Of a stretch of 64,000 nucleotides of DNA, positions 14,501-26,314 are shown piece after piece. Numbering within the stretch: position 1 is the stretch's first letter; the number at the start of each line of letters is the position of its first letter. The translations under genes were made by a program, and so were the position numbers. The DNA is from Sphaerulina vaccinii (lineage: Eukaryota; Ascomycota; Dothideomycetes; Mycosphaerellales; Mycosphaerellaceae): positions 1,116,001 through 1,180,000 of the forward strand of contig JAKUDP010000012.1 of the NCBI GenBank assembly GCA_022570795.1, written 5' to 3'. A model generated the notes under the pieces. That model had not been told where the DNA came from. It ran no database searches and worked only from the letters and a program-made list of their open reading frames with translations.

Positions 14501-16269
14501 CTTATATAGAAGTAGATAGAGGTACAAATTTATATTCTAGTCTTTCTAGTCTAGTAGTATAAGTATATAGGTTTATTTATAGTAGCTTTTTAACTACTAG
14601 GTTGAAATACCTTAGTATATCTAGGATACGCTAAGCGCCTAGAATAGGTAGTATAGAGTAGATAGGACTACGAGGCTTAATTAGGCATCTGCGTATATAT
14701 AGTAAGTATAATAGTACTCGACGTCGGAGCTCCTCTCCTTTATTGTCTAAAATAGTCTATATCTATAGTACTAGTAGTACTTATAGAAGAGTTATATATA
14801 GATGCTAAGCTAGAGGCTTATTATTCTAGGTATCTTTTTCGTCTCTTAGACAAGGTGTATTCTAATACTACTCTAGAGGGTTCTTATTAGCTATCGCAGG
14901 TACTAGAGACGCTAAGTATACTAGCTATTATAGCGACGCTAAGTATGCTAGCATAGCTAGAGACGCTAGGTCTATAAGTACTAGAAGTATAGGAGACGCT
15001 AGGTGCGCAAGTACTAGCTTAACAACTAATAGTAAATATTTAGGTATTATAGTAGTTAGACTTAAGATATCTAAAGCGTTAGGTCGACGAGTATCTAGTA
15101 ACTCTAATATAGCCTCTTAACGCAGCTACCTATCTATAGAAGCCTAGTCTTGCTACGGCTAAGGCTAGTTCTATTCTTATCTAGCTATTACTCTTAGACC
15201 TAAAGTTGCTCTTAGGCCTAAGGTTGCTCTTAGACCTAAGTCGAGGGCTTAGATTTAGCTACTAACGCCGAGAGTTTCTTTAAGAATTTAGCTATCGAGA
15301 GTCTCTTTTTGCAAAGAGGCTACTTCTTATAGACTTCCTAGATAGAATATAGCTAGATTATAGCTTATAGAATATTATTAAAAGCAAGCGGCTATCTAGA
15401 TAGTTCTATAATAGATAGCTTAACTATAGGTATCTAGTAAGTAGTAGTAGGAGTCTATATAGCCTAGTATTCTTATACTACTAGTAGTACTTATAAGATG
15501 TCTTTTATAGTAGATATAATAGAAGATCTATTTACAACCTAGTTCTATAGGTAGCTAGATAATGCAAGTTGTCCTTGTTTAGAGTCTGCGGCCGGCTAAT
15601 ACTCTATAGGCGTTAGGTAGTTAGAAACTAAGAAAGTAACAAGTAGTTATAGACATAGCTTCTACTTCTTAATTTTAAATAATAGTCTATTATACTTAAA
15701 GAATTCTTCGAAGGAGTATATAAGTATAAGAGTATATTTATTAAAGTCTAGAAGAGTAGCTATACTAGGCGATTTAATAAAGCCTTAGATATAGGTCTTA
15801 ATAAGATATACGGGTTATCGTCTTATAGTAGAACTAATTAGTAGCAGCTTATTAGTAGTTAGAGGTCTAAGTTATAGTAGTAAGGAAAGTCTAAGTTATA
15901 GATATCTCTTTCTCTCTTATAGCTCGTAGCTTCTATAGCTATACTAGTAGGCGCAAGTCTTATAGTAAATAAATAAGATAGAGTAGTCGCTCGACTAGTA
16001 TACTAGAGGTCGCCGGCGACAGAGGGTCTATATACTACTATAGTATATTACTAGTAGTAGAGATTAGCGAACTTAGGAGTTCTAAGTCTTATAGTTGCTA
16101 TATACAAGCTAGGAGCTAATACTACTACGTCTAATTAGCTAGACTATTATATATATCTAGTATACTATTATTAGTAGAGGATCTAGGGGTCTATTCTATC
16201 AGGCTTAATTACAAGTCTTTTAAAATAGAGTATTAGGTTAACTACTACGAGCTACTAGAATACTAGATA
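14501..16269 (-). repeat. 5' region of nested Gypsy (gag N-terminal side)
   Basis: RIP-degraded DNA between the recognisable gag knuckle and the right-hand 109-bp LTR. It contains repeated gacgctaagta/gacgctaggt phrases at about 14880-15010 and an 18-bp tandem repeat at 15191-15244. Both could reflect low-complexity gag protein. No domain is readable. Confidence 0.5.
15191..15244. repeat. 18-bp tandem repeat, three copies
   Basis: Three consecutive 18-bp units beginning ctcttag(a/g)cctaa. The unit length is a multiple of three, consistent with a six-residue repeat in the former gag-side protein of the nested Gypsy. Confidence 0.7.
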
Positions 16270-16378
16270 TATAGTATAGTAGTCTCGAAGAAGTTAATTA
16301 TTTCGGTCTATATACGTCTAGCTACAAGAAGGTACCTTGTACCTATAGCCCTACCTATATAGGTAGCTACCTATAATA
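16270..16378 (-). repeat. 109-bp LTR of nested Gypsy element (right copy, 5' LTR)
   Basis: Partner of 2572-2680, in direct orientation and of equal length. The element is on the minus strand, so this is its 5' LTR. Right of it the outer Gypsy pol resumes. Confidence 0.75.
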
Positions 16379-19300
16379 GTTCTAGTAATAATATATAGAA
16401 TACTAGGTAGATCTTTATATCCTTTAGTAGTTTAAGTTAGTAGTTAACTAGCTCTTATAGCTTATTAATTAAAAATAGTCTAACTTTTACTTAATCTAGT
16501 TTTTTTATCTTTCTTCTTATCTTAAAGTTTTTTTATAAAAAAATAGACCTTATTTCCTCTTCTTTAGCTAAGGTACTATTTTTTATTTATTATTATATAG
16601 CCTAGCTATTATTAGTTGCGAGTCTATAATTCGTTCTTCTAGTTCCTTATAGAGGTTTTTTAGATCTTTACTTATAATTATAGTATATTCTATCTATAGG
16701 TAAAATAAAAATTCTCTAAAAAGGTTTGAGTTTTGCTTATAATTTAAGAAGAATAGTATAGCCTTTATTATCTCTAATTACTAATTATTTAGTATAAGCT
16801 ATACTATTAGTAGTAGCGCTAACTAGTTGTTTTATATATAATTAATATAGTATTATAGGTATTATTCTAGTATTTAGTTTGTTCTTTTAGTTTGCCTATC
16901 TATCTAAGAATAATATACTATTAATAGCTTATACTTAATTCTAAGTATGCTAACTAAGGTCTTCTAGTAGTTAGAGGTAAAGAGCTTGTCTCTATCTATA
17001 ATAAATACTTTTAGGAATTTATAATATTTTATAAGTCTATCTATAATAAGGTATCCGAGTTGCTTAGTAGTATATATTTCGCTAGTAGTAATAAAGTATA
17101 TATATTTAGTAAGCCTATCGACTATAATAGATATTATATTATAGTTAACTCTAGTAATTCTATTCTATAACTCTAGTAACTTTATAATAAAGTCTATTAT
17201 AACTTTGTTCTATAGTTAATATAGAGGAGTATAGAATTAGATATATCTATATTTTATATATTAATCTACCTTATTCTATTAGTAGAGCTTGTAGCGTTTG
17301 ATATATTATAATATATATTTATATATATATAGAAAGCTAAAGTTTCTTTAAATTAACTCTATAGTCTTTATAGTTCTAGGGTATCTATATTATAGATTGT
17401 TATAGTAGTATTATATATACTTATTCTCTCGGTTCTTTAGTACCTAATACTTCCCTTATAGTATAGGGAACTATTCTTCTATATTCTAAAGAACTTGTAT
17501 AATATAGTTGAACTCTATCGAGTTCGAGCTTAGGCTTCTATCTAGATTGGCCCTAAGTACTTTCTAGTATACTAGTTCTTTTCCTTCTATATAGTTACTT
17601 CGGCGGCTTAGTATATCGGCTCGACTATTATCCTTTCCTAGTATATAGTAGATTTCGAACTTATATTAACTAAGTAGTTCTAACTAGCGGGCCTATTATC
17701 GGGTTAGTACTTTTATTATAGTAAAGTAAGTTAGATTCTTATAATTAGAAAGAATTGTAAGCTTAGAGGCTCCTTCTATATATACTTGCTAGTACTATAT
17801 TATAGTAATAATTATAAGTAACTTTTTATTATAGATATTATAGTTCTATTCTATAGGAGTTAGTTTCCTCGAGTAGTAAGCTACTAGGTATCTCTTCCTA
17901 TTATACTTTTATATAAGGTATACTCCTATAGCTATATCTAATATATTAGTCTCTAGTTTAACTTTATATTTTCTATCGAATAATTATAGTACTAGTACCT
18001 AGTAGTATAATATCTTAAGTACTTTAAAGGCCTTTACTTAGTCTATACCCTAGCTCTACTTTCTATCCTTCTATATAAGCTTATTTAATAGTATAGAGAG
18101 CCTTAAGTAGTCCTTAATAAACTTCTAGTTATAATTAGCTAGTCTAAGAAATAATTATACTTCCTTAACTATCTTAGGTACTAGCTAAGTTTATATTAAC
18201 TCTATCTTTACTAGATCGATCTTAATTCCTTAAAGGCTTAGAATAAATTCTAGGAACTTAACTTCTATTTTATAGAACTTATACTTTTCTAGAGTAGTAT
18301 AGAATTCTATATTTATAAGTTATTAGAAAATATTCTAGACTTATTTAATATATTTCTATAGAGACCTCTTAGTATAAATAAGAATATTATCTATATATAT
18401 AATAATATATATATTAAGTAGGTCTCTAAGAATATTATTTACTATCTCCTAGTAGGAGGCTAGTATATTAGTTAGTCCTATAGGTATAACTCTAAACTTA
18501 TAAAGTCTATAGTATATTCGGAATACTATTTTCTATTCCTTGCCTTCTACTATATAGATAGTATAGAATGCGTCTTATAGATCGATTTTTATATACTAGT
18601 TAGATTCTATAAGTCTATTTTATAGTTTTTTAATATTAGATAATAGGTATTAGTTCTTAATAGTAATTTTATTTAGTTTTTAATAATCGACTACTAGTTA
18701 TAACTTCCTATTAGGTTTTAGAACAAATATAGTTAGAGCTCTAGCGCTAGATTATAACTTATAGATCTATTATTTTATAAGTATTTTCTTTAACTATTTA
18801 TCTTTTTTCTAGAGCTCTTTTTTAGATTTCTTTTATAATAGTTTAAATAGAGGCTCTCTATTAGGTATTAGTATAATTCTATAGTCCTATTTCTAGTATT
18901 TAGGTAGGGCTTCTAGTCCCTTACCTTCTTTAAAGAATTTCGACTACTTTTAATACTCTTTAGAGATATCTAGTTCTAAGGTAGTATTTTTTAATAGAGT
19001 ATTACTTCTATTAGTACCTATAACTTTGTAACTCTATACTATTATTAAAGTATCTATCTAGAGTAAGTCTACTTCTATAGCTCTAGATAGCGCAAGTTTA
19101 GTCTAGTTAAACTATTTAGCCTTATCTACTAGTAAATACTACTACTATATAGGCTAAATATTAATAATATAATTATATTCCTTAAATATAAGTACTTCTT
19201 TTCTCTAGTTAATTACTAGATTATACTTTCTTAACTAAAGTATACCTAGGATAATATTATAACTAGCTATATTAGTAATATCTAGGACAATTATCTTGTA

Positions 19301-21512
19301 GTACTATTAGATAGCAAGTAGTAGTAGTATTATCTCTTGCTCTATACTAGGTAAAAATAATCTATCTACTATAATTAATTTATACTCTTCTTTCTTATAC
19401 TAGGTTGCAAGTCTATAATATTTTATAAATAACTCGGAGGCAAAGTTCCCGCTTGCTCTAGAGTCTATTATAGCTAGTAGCTTATAACTATTAATAATAA
19501 TTTTTGTATAGAAGACTATTATTAATACTTGAGTATTTGTATTATAGAACTCTCTAGGGACACTTATTTCCTAGAAGATAATCCTTCTTCTAATAGGGTA
19601 ATAGTAGCTTCTTTAGCAAGCTACTTATAGATCTATTATTCTATTTCTTTAATTATCTAATATAAATTCGTTTCTACCTATATCTTATTATAGGTAGTTT
19701 TTAATTAATATTACTAGGTAAGAGTATACTTTCTTTTAAGTTTCCTAATAGCTTCGTATATCTAGTTTATAAATATTTTTCTATTTAGAGTAATATATCT
19801 AAATAGAGTATATATACTTCTAATTAGAATTCTCTTCTATATAAAAGTATCGAATTTATAATTAACTTTAATATATTACTAGTAGATCTAGAATATATAT
19901 CTTATTCTATTAAGTATAGTATCTAGCTTAGATAGGTAGAGGTATTACCTTCCTTTAATCTTTAGAAAGATATATTTATAATTCTATACTAGGTTTAGAA
20001 TAATCTATTTAATTTAGCTTAGTATATCTATAGTAAAAGTTATAATCTTAGTATCTATATCTAATTTCTTAGAGCTTTTATTTTTATTATCTATATTATT
20101 TTTATTATATTCGGAAAGTTATTCCTTCTTAGAACTTTCTTCTATAGACTAGTTTTATTCTTTCTTCTTAGATTTAATTTTAGAAAAGTAATTTTTTTTA
20201 TTATAATAAAACTTGTTAATATCTTCTTTATTAGCAAGCCTTAGCTTAGAATAGAGTTCTTATAGTTTATCTAGAATAGGTAATAGCTTACTTCTATTCT
20301 TATACTACTAGATTAGCTATAAACTTATACTTTTACCTAGAGAGCTAGGCTAAAAGTTTATATTTCTCTTAGAAAATATATATATCTAGTATAAGTTATT
20401 ATAATAGAATCGCTAGTAAAGGCTTCTATATTTAACTTATCTTTCTTAGTATAGGTCGAGGTTTACTTATTATTCTATTATACTAAAGAATCGGACTTAC
20501 TTATAAAAAGTTATAGATTTATTATAACTTTCTTATCTATTTCTCTTCTACTATATTATATTAAAGGGCTATTACTATACTATATTCTTTAAATAGTAGT
20601 TCCTCTTTATATAGCCTTCCTTACTATATCTATAATAGATTAGTCCTTCTCGCTTCTTATAAAGCTTCCTTTTACTTCTAGCTCTAGACTTCTTACCTTT
20701 CTCGATATTATCGAGCTCTATTAGTTATAGACTATAGTATAGCTACAACCTTAGTTGCTATTATCCTTAGTACTTGTCTCTAGCTAAGAAGTAGCTAGTT
20801 TTTCTTTATTATTTAGTAGTATATCTAGCTACTCTAGCTACTTTAGAGTTATACTATTTTTTGAGAGCTTGTTTATAGAAGCTATTATTAATTTTAATAG
20901 TTTCCTTAATTAACTAGGTAAGGTTCTTAATAATAACTACTTGCTTAGTATAGGCTAGTTTGTTTTTAACTTAATTCTTAAGACTCCTATAGTATATTAC
21001 TTAGAGAGCTTTGTTATTCTAACTAATAATATATATATACTTCTAGAACTTAGCTATATACTTAGATATAGAAGTAGTCTATTTAAAATACTATATAATA
21101 TAGATAGTAGTACTAACTTTATTAGAGATTCTAAATAGAGTAGTTATCTAGCTTCTAAACTAATTATACTTAGTAAAAATTCTATTCTTATTCTTATTAT
21201 TATAGAGGTAGGATTCTAGGTATAGCTTAAGCTAGTATTTAGCGCGTCTATAAAGGAAGGTAGAGGCAAATAGTATTTTGTTTTTATTCTTAACTTTATT
21301 AAACCTAAAGTATAAAGCTAGTTAATTAAACTAGGTAGATAGTTTATTATAGTCTCTATAATAGAGGTCTAGCTTAGCAACCTTAAGATTCTTAAAGTCG
21401 AGTTATCTAGTATTTGCCTAGGTTTGTAAAAATTAAATAGTTCCTACTTTACTAGAAGTAGGAGTTCCTCTAGAGCTTTCTATAATAGATATATTATAAG
21501 AGTATATAAAGC
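16379..21512 (-). pseudogene. Gag-pol remnant of the outer Ty3/Gypsy retrotransposon
   Basis: Minus-strand motifs survive RIP. RT lies at about 18640-18720 (KPNRKL*LVVDY*KLNKITIK), with the catalytic box at about 18370-18420 (YIDNILIYTK, DD to DN). RNase H lies at about 17815-17875 (KLTPIE*NYNIYNKKLL). The integrase core lies at about 16890-17010 (FIIDRDKLFTSNY*KTL). Gag should lie at about 19600-21400. The pol order and the paired LTRs at 1347-1706 and 21513-21874 make this one element of about 6.7 kb, interrupted by the 13.8-kb nested Gypsy. Confidence 0.85.
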
Positions 21513-21874
21513 TATTAGGTTATAGAGGACCTAATAATCTTACTAAGTAGAGGCTAAGCTTAATCTAGTTAGAGCTTATTAATATATCTATAAGAGAGTA
21601 AGTAAAAAAGGTTTTTATATTCTAATTAGTAAAATAGAATAGTAAGTTATATATAATAACTATCTATAACTATAATATTTATTACCTATATATATAAAAG
21701 AAATTTCTAGTTTTATTAATTACTCTAATTACTCTAATTAAGGCCTACTTAGTATAATTAGAGTACTTAGTATAATTAGTAGTAGGCCTAGTCTAAGCGC
21801 TACTAATTACTTCTATATATAATATATACCTAGAAAATCTATAGAGATATTCCTATAGTATATAAACTATAATA
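21513..21874 (-). repeat. LTR of outer Gypsy element (right copy, 5' LTR)
   Basis: Direct repeat of 1347-1706 with RIP-type differences only at scattered sites. It is the 5' LTR because the remnant pol is on the minus strand. Confidence 0.8.
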
Positions 21875-22960
21875 CTAAGCTAGCTAATCTAGGCTTTATA
21901 GTATAGCTCTATATCTTAGTTATACTAATAAGTTAAATTTTAGAGCTAATATATATAGCCTAGAAAAGTATTAGTATTTACTTCTATAAATTAGGCTAAA
22001 GTACTTATAATATAGTATTTCTAATAGGCTCTTTTTTTTCCTTTCTATTACTATACTATCTACTATATCTATCTACTAGATAATTAATAGTACTAGATAT
22101 ACTATTTAGCTATTTTTAAAAAAAGTTAAATCTATACTCTATATAAATATACTTACTAGCTACTATAGCAAATTACTAGTTTTATAGATACTTCCAAACT
22201 AGCTTATTTTTAAACTATCTACTAAATAGAGTATATACTATATATACTATAAATACTATAATATTATAGCTATTAGTCTATAATTACTATCTAGAAGTAA
22301 TATTATTTTATTAACTATATCTATACTAATATATAGTATAGTAAAACCTATCTAAAGCTATATAATATAAATAATATTTATTTATTATTCTATAAGAATT
22401 ATTACTTTATAAAATAATTATATAAGCTATATTAGTATTAATTACTACTATAGGCTTCTATATATTCTTTATTTTAGAACTCTTTTATAGTAACTTAATT
22501 ATATTATAAAGCTATTAGAATAGCTATTTTATTACTTTTTATAAAGCCGAAGTAGTTTAAAAGTTTATAAAGCCTAGTTATAAAAAATTTTTAATAGATT
22601 TTTTTATTTTTATTTTTAAAGTTTTATTATAGATTAAATAGCTATATAATCTAATTCTTAAGCTTTTTATTTAGAACTACTATATTCTCTATAACTTTAG
22701 ATTTAGATTTAAAAAAGCTTTTAATAGAAATAGCCTACTAGATATAGCCTACCTATTAGAACTAGTTAAAAAGTAGAAAAAGTTAGTTCTTAAGCCTATA
22801 ATTCTAAATTTTAATACTAATTATATAGAAGTTTAGTATAGTTCTAGTAGTTTTAATTATTATTTAGATACTAATATTCTAGTTTTTTTTAGTATTCTAA
22901 GCAACCTATATATTATAATAAATTAGAAGAGTTTGTATTATATAGGTAGGTAGTAGGTTG
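21875..22960. repeat. Unclassified RIP-degraded DNA right of the outer LTR
   Basis: AT-rich, stop-filled sequence with homopolymeric T and A runs. No transposase or RT motif was readable on either strand. Base composition normalises at about 22960, where CpA and TpG reappear. Confidence 0.6.
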
Positions 22961-23463
22961 TCTGCAAAAATCGCTTCTCTTTGTAAAGTTGATAGCTTTA
23001 CGGAGGATAGCTTTAGACAGGTCTTACTATAGTGTGAAGTCGCTCGAATTTGCTGCCTTAGGCTAATATTGGCGGCATGCCGCCGCGGAGCTCCATTTTG
23101 GAACAGAGACGCGTCTGCAGAAGAAGGAAAAGTTGTAACAAAGGCTCAGAAACTAGTGCTGTGTGAGTGACTAGAGGCCGTAGAGCGCCGTCCTCGGCAG
23201 TAACAAGCGGAAAAGGGTTGAAGGAGGGCAGGAAGTCCTCATGAGAAACATACGGAATGTGTTGTCGTCCGCTCTTATGATCGGGGGTCCGGTCCGTCCG
23301 GTGGTAGTCCGCCTGCAGTACTTGTGTCGTCTAGGGGCAGCGCATTAGACCCGGAGCGTACGCACTGTACGTATTGTGACTCAGAGATTGCGTAGCATAT
23401 AGACGCTGCATTCCCACTCTGCATCAATGATTAGCGCTATCCACGCGGTTCAGGGAGACCAAT
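22961..23463. other. Border region, no gene seen
   Basis: Normal-GC DNA between the AT block and the first gene. It contains a perfect 14-bp palindrome (ggcggcatgccgcc) at 23071-23084 and no convincing reading frame or RNA gene. Confidence 0.5.
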
Positions 23464-23760
23464 TCATACAAGGCCATCGCAGCAGAGTCTGTTGAATGCA
23501 AGCATTGCTAAGTAGCAAGCTGTTCTGTTGCTTCTCTTACGCAGTGCTGGATCAAGAAGGATCGAGCTGATGTCGATGTCGTCCTCGGTAGCGTCGCGCA
23601 CCACGGCACGTCGAATCAATTTGTTGTGAAGCGCCCCACATGATTCGCTCGCGTCCTCTGGCGTTGTCGGCGTAGCAACTTCATCATCGGTTCTTGATAC
23701 GAGTATTCCAGAGGTTGCAGCACGCACTGCAAGCAAACTCAAGAAGAGAAGGAGCTTCAT
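23464..23760 (-). CDS. Small secreted protein candidate (98 aa)
   Basis: An intact 98-residue frame starting at an ATG. Residues 1 to about 18 (MKLLLFLSLLAVRAATSG) look like a classical signal peptide: a basic residue, a leucine-rich core, then small residues for cleavage. The mature part of about 80 residues has four cysteines (C41, C82, C93, C94), an acidic middle and dibasic sites (IRR about 50-51, RKR about 74-76) that could be Kex2-type processing sites. I recognise no homologue. It lies 500 bp from a RIP-degraded AT block, the kind of location where fungal effector genes often sit. Effector status is inference. It could also be a chance frame, as coding statistics cannot be run here. 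Confidence 0.5.
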   Translation of the reverse strand: MKLLLFLSLLAVRAATSGILVSRTDDEVATPTTPEDASESCGALHNKLIRRAVVRDATEDDIDISSILLDPALRKRSNRTACYLAMLAFNRLCCDGLV

Positions 23761-24244
23761 GCCGATCAGAATTCAGTATTGACCATCGACAGATGATACA
23801 CGGGTGACTCACAACTCCTGCGGACAAAGGGAGCGAAAGTACCATAGCTACGAGCGAAGCGGAACGAGTGCCAGGATTATCATAACTACGAGCAAAGCTA
23901 ATCTTTCATTGGTTCTTCAAAAGGTGCGCATCGCGAGATTGCTTGTTCTGTCATCAAGCTTTATTGATGGCCGAACAACTAAGAAATTGCCATCTCAGAT
24001 GGTTCGAGGATCGTATCTTCTTCGTAGGAACAACGAAGAGGCCGTCACCAAGTGCTAGCAAGGTCCGTACCACACTAGCCTTTGACTGGTAACCATACTA
24101 GCACCACAACTAACCAGCACCAACAAGGCCACTGTATGCACACATCTATGAGCTATCTTCTGGACCAGCTACCTCCAAGAGAATTCAGATGAAGACTGTA
24201 TACTCTAGCCCTATCTACAAAGACTTGATCTTTGTTTCTTGAGG
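23761..24244. other. Intergenic region between divergent genes
   Basis: About 480 bp separating the minus-strand secreted-protein candidate from the plus-strand S28 peptidase, so it should hold both promoters. It contains short frames but none with a recognisable product. Confidence 0.5.
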
Positions 24245-25939
24245 ATGGCCTGGGCAATCTTTATAGCTGCCTTCTGCGAGATTGTTGCTATATACTGCAA
24301 GGCGGTAGCAGTATCATGCGACTTGCCAGTCGCACGAGCCATCCAGAATGCACTGGCACCAAGCTCGGGGAATAGCACATTCACGCAGCTGATTGATCAC
24401 GAGTCGCCTCATCATGGTAGATTCGACAACTTTTACTATTGGAATCGCACTTTCTGGAAGGGACCAGGCGCTCCAATCGTACTATTTCTTCCTGGTGAAA
24501 CCGCAGCGACCGGCTACTCTGTATACGCGAATCCAGAATTTTCTTTAGTCGGAGCCATCGCTCAGAACCTTGGCGCAGCAGTTACGATTCTCGAACACCG
24601 ATTTTATGGCACAAGCACACCTTACTCAGTCCTTAGCGGTGCCAATCTGACCTCACTTACCGTGGAGAATGCTTTGGAAGATGTGGTTACCTTTGCGAAG
24701 CACTTCCAGGCACCTTGGCAAGGGGCCGGGCCCTGCACTGCAAGCGACGTCCCATGGATTCTTGTCGGAGGGAGTTACTCGGCAGCTCAAGCAGCTTGGA
24801 TCGCAAATACACAGGGCGAAGTGTTCTGGGCATACATTGCATCTTCCGCCCTTGTCCAAGCGATTCCGAACTACTGGGGCTATATGCTGCCACAGCTCGA
24901 ATATGGCCCCAAAAGCTGTGTTGAGAATTTCGAGGTCCTTGTCGCCTACATTGACAATTTCGTCACGAAAGCGAGCGACCTCGATGTTCAAAAGCTGAAA
25001 AGTCTGTTTGGTCTAGAAGGTATGAAGCATAAAGATGATTTCATGGAAGTCCTGACACTGCCCCCAAGTACTTGGGCTGACTCCCAATTCATGGAAAGTA
25101 ATCCGGCGTACGAGCTATTCTGCAGTCAGCTGCAAGGCACTTTAGCCGTAACAGACCTACCAACCAGTGAAGATGAGAAAGACGCGTGGCACTTCAAATT
25201 GCGGGATTGGCTCCGACAGCGATTCAACCCTCGTGAGCATACAAGACAGATACAAGACAGACCGCTTGTTGCTGAAATCAATGCGATACTCGAACGCTTC
25301 GCTCAATATGTCAAAAGAGAATGGGCTCGCGGTCTGTGCTATGACGACACTTGCCGCAGCACACATGATCCGCACAATCCAGATTATACAGACGAGACCG
25401 TGCATTCGCCGATGAATCGACAACTCCAATGGCTCCGTTGTAGCGAAGGTATTGGCGGTTGGGTTACTTCGGCGCCGGACGGTCACCGAACTCTAGTCAG
25501 CAGGCTCATTGCCGAAGAGTATTACTCCAAACAATGTGCACTGTACTTTCCAGCCGACCAGGCAACCCGAGAAATTCAAGGCTCTTTCTCACAAATTCGG
25601 AAGAGAACAGCAGCAGAGTTGAACGCATTTACTGGAGGGTGGTTGCCGCAAAATGCGCGACGCATTATTTACAGCAGTGGAGAACTGGAAGTATGGCGCG
25701 AGATGACTGTATCAGCTTCTGCACGTCCTGGTGGACCAATGCGAAGCGACTCAATGTTAGACATAGTCGTCTACGTGATCCCGCGAGGGGGTCATCATAG
25801 CGATTTGCTAACGGAAAATGGAAAGTTAAATGCACACTGTGGTGAGATTCAAGCTCAGGAGATTGACCAAGTATGCGAATGGATGCGGCAATGGCCTCGA
25901 TACCAGACAGCACAAGTAAAACATGCAGTGTTGCCTTAG
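24245..25939 (+). CDS. Secreted serine peptidase, family S28 (564 aa)
   Basis: Prolyl-carboxypeptidase/thymus-specific-serine-protease-like enzyme of the alpha/beta-hydrolase fold, expected to be secreted and to cleave after proline in acidic surroundings. The first ATG (24245) gives a hydrophobic N-terminus of about 25 residues as signal peptide. FTQLIDHESPHHGRFDNFYYW is the S28 entry motif, EHRFYG follows, and the nucleophile box is GGSYSA with Ser177. The catalytic His is in RGGHHSDLL (H517 or H518). The acid, normally Asp in a D-P-W-type motif, reads SGELEVW with Glu482. Cysteines in the insert (about 365-372) resemble family disulfides. No intron is needed. Length is close to the usual 500-570 aa. 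Family assignment is firm. Full activity is uncertain because of the Asp-to-Glu change. Confidence 0.9.
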   Translation: MAWAIFIAAFCEIVAIYCKAVAVSCDLPVARAIQNALAPSSGNSTFTQLIDHESPHHGRFDNFYYWNRTFWKGPGAPIVLFLPGETAATGYSVYANPEFSLVGAIAQNLGAAVTILEHRFYGTSTPYSVLSGANLTSLTVENALEDVVTFAKHFQAPWQGAGPCTASDVPWILVGGSYSAAQAAWIANTQGEVFWAYIASSALVQAIPNYWGYMLPQLEYGPKSCVENFEVLVAYIDNFVTKASDLDVQKLKSLFGLEGMKHKDDFMEVLTLPPSTWADSQFMESNPAYELFCSQLQGTLAVTDLPTSEDEKDAWHFKLRDWLRQRFNPREHTRQIQDRPLVAEINAILERFAQYVKREWARGLCYDDTCRSTHDPHNPDYTDETVHSPMNRQLQWLRCSEGIGGWVTSAPDGHRTLVSRLIAEEYYSKQCALYFPADQATREIQGSFSQIRKRTAAELNAFTGGWLPQNARRIIYSSGELEVWREMTVSASARPGGPMRSDSMLDIVVYVIPRGGHHSDLLTENGKLNAHCGEIQAQEIDQVCEWMRQWPRYQTAQVKHAVLP

Positions 25940-26314
25940 GCGGTAAGTGCCTTGGCAGACACGCACCGTCTCTTCTGTACCTTGCAGAGACTTCCTTTAC
26001 TCTATTATCGCTATATACAATGAATCAAGCAGCAGTTACCCTTACATGATCAACTGGGTATGAGACCGGTAGCATACAGAGGCAAAATACTAGAACAGAA
26101 CATCAAGACTCCTGGATTAACAGAAAGCTCTCCGCGAGGGCGTTCTCTCAAGCCCCCCGTGCGCACGCCGCCGTGCCTAGCGACTGCGCTCTTGCGCCGC
26201 AAAGATACACTTCCGCCATCGAACGCTCTGAAATTTTGCGGTGTGGCCGCAGGCTAAAGGAACGGCCCGTATGTCACCCCTGCTATCGGTCAACCTCACC
26301 CTACACCAGCAGGG
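25940..26314. other. Intergenic / LINE 5' flank
   Basis: Region between the peptidase stop and the first in-frame ATG of the LINE ORF1. The part after about 26100 may already be the 5' untranslated region of the LINE. No other feature is visible. Confidence 0.4.

Larger units (their letters stand above)
1..22960. repeat. RIP-degraded AT-rich transposon block 1
   Basis: Very AT-rich sequence in which CpA and TpG dinucleotides are nearly missing by eye while CpG (for example cgcg) is retained. This is what CpA-to-TpA repeat-induced point mutation leaves behind in Pezizomycotina. All frames are full of TAA and TAG stops and no reading frame survives. Normal base composition returns abruptly near 22960. 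The block contains at least two nested LTR retrotransposons, described separately. Confidence 0.93.

Noticed and set aside
14880..15244. CRISPR-like or satellite array
   Set aside because: The repeats are short, adjacent without unique spacers and inside a retrotransposon gag-side region in a fungal genome.
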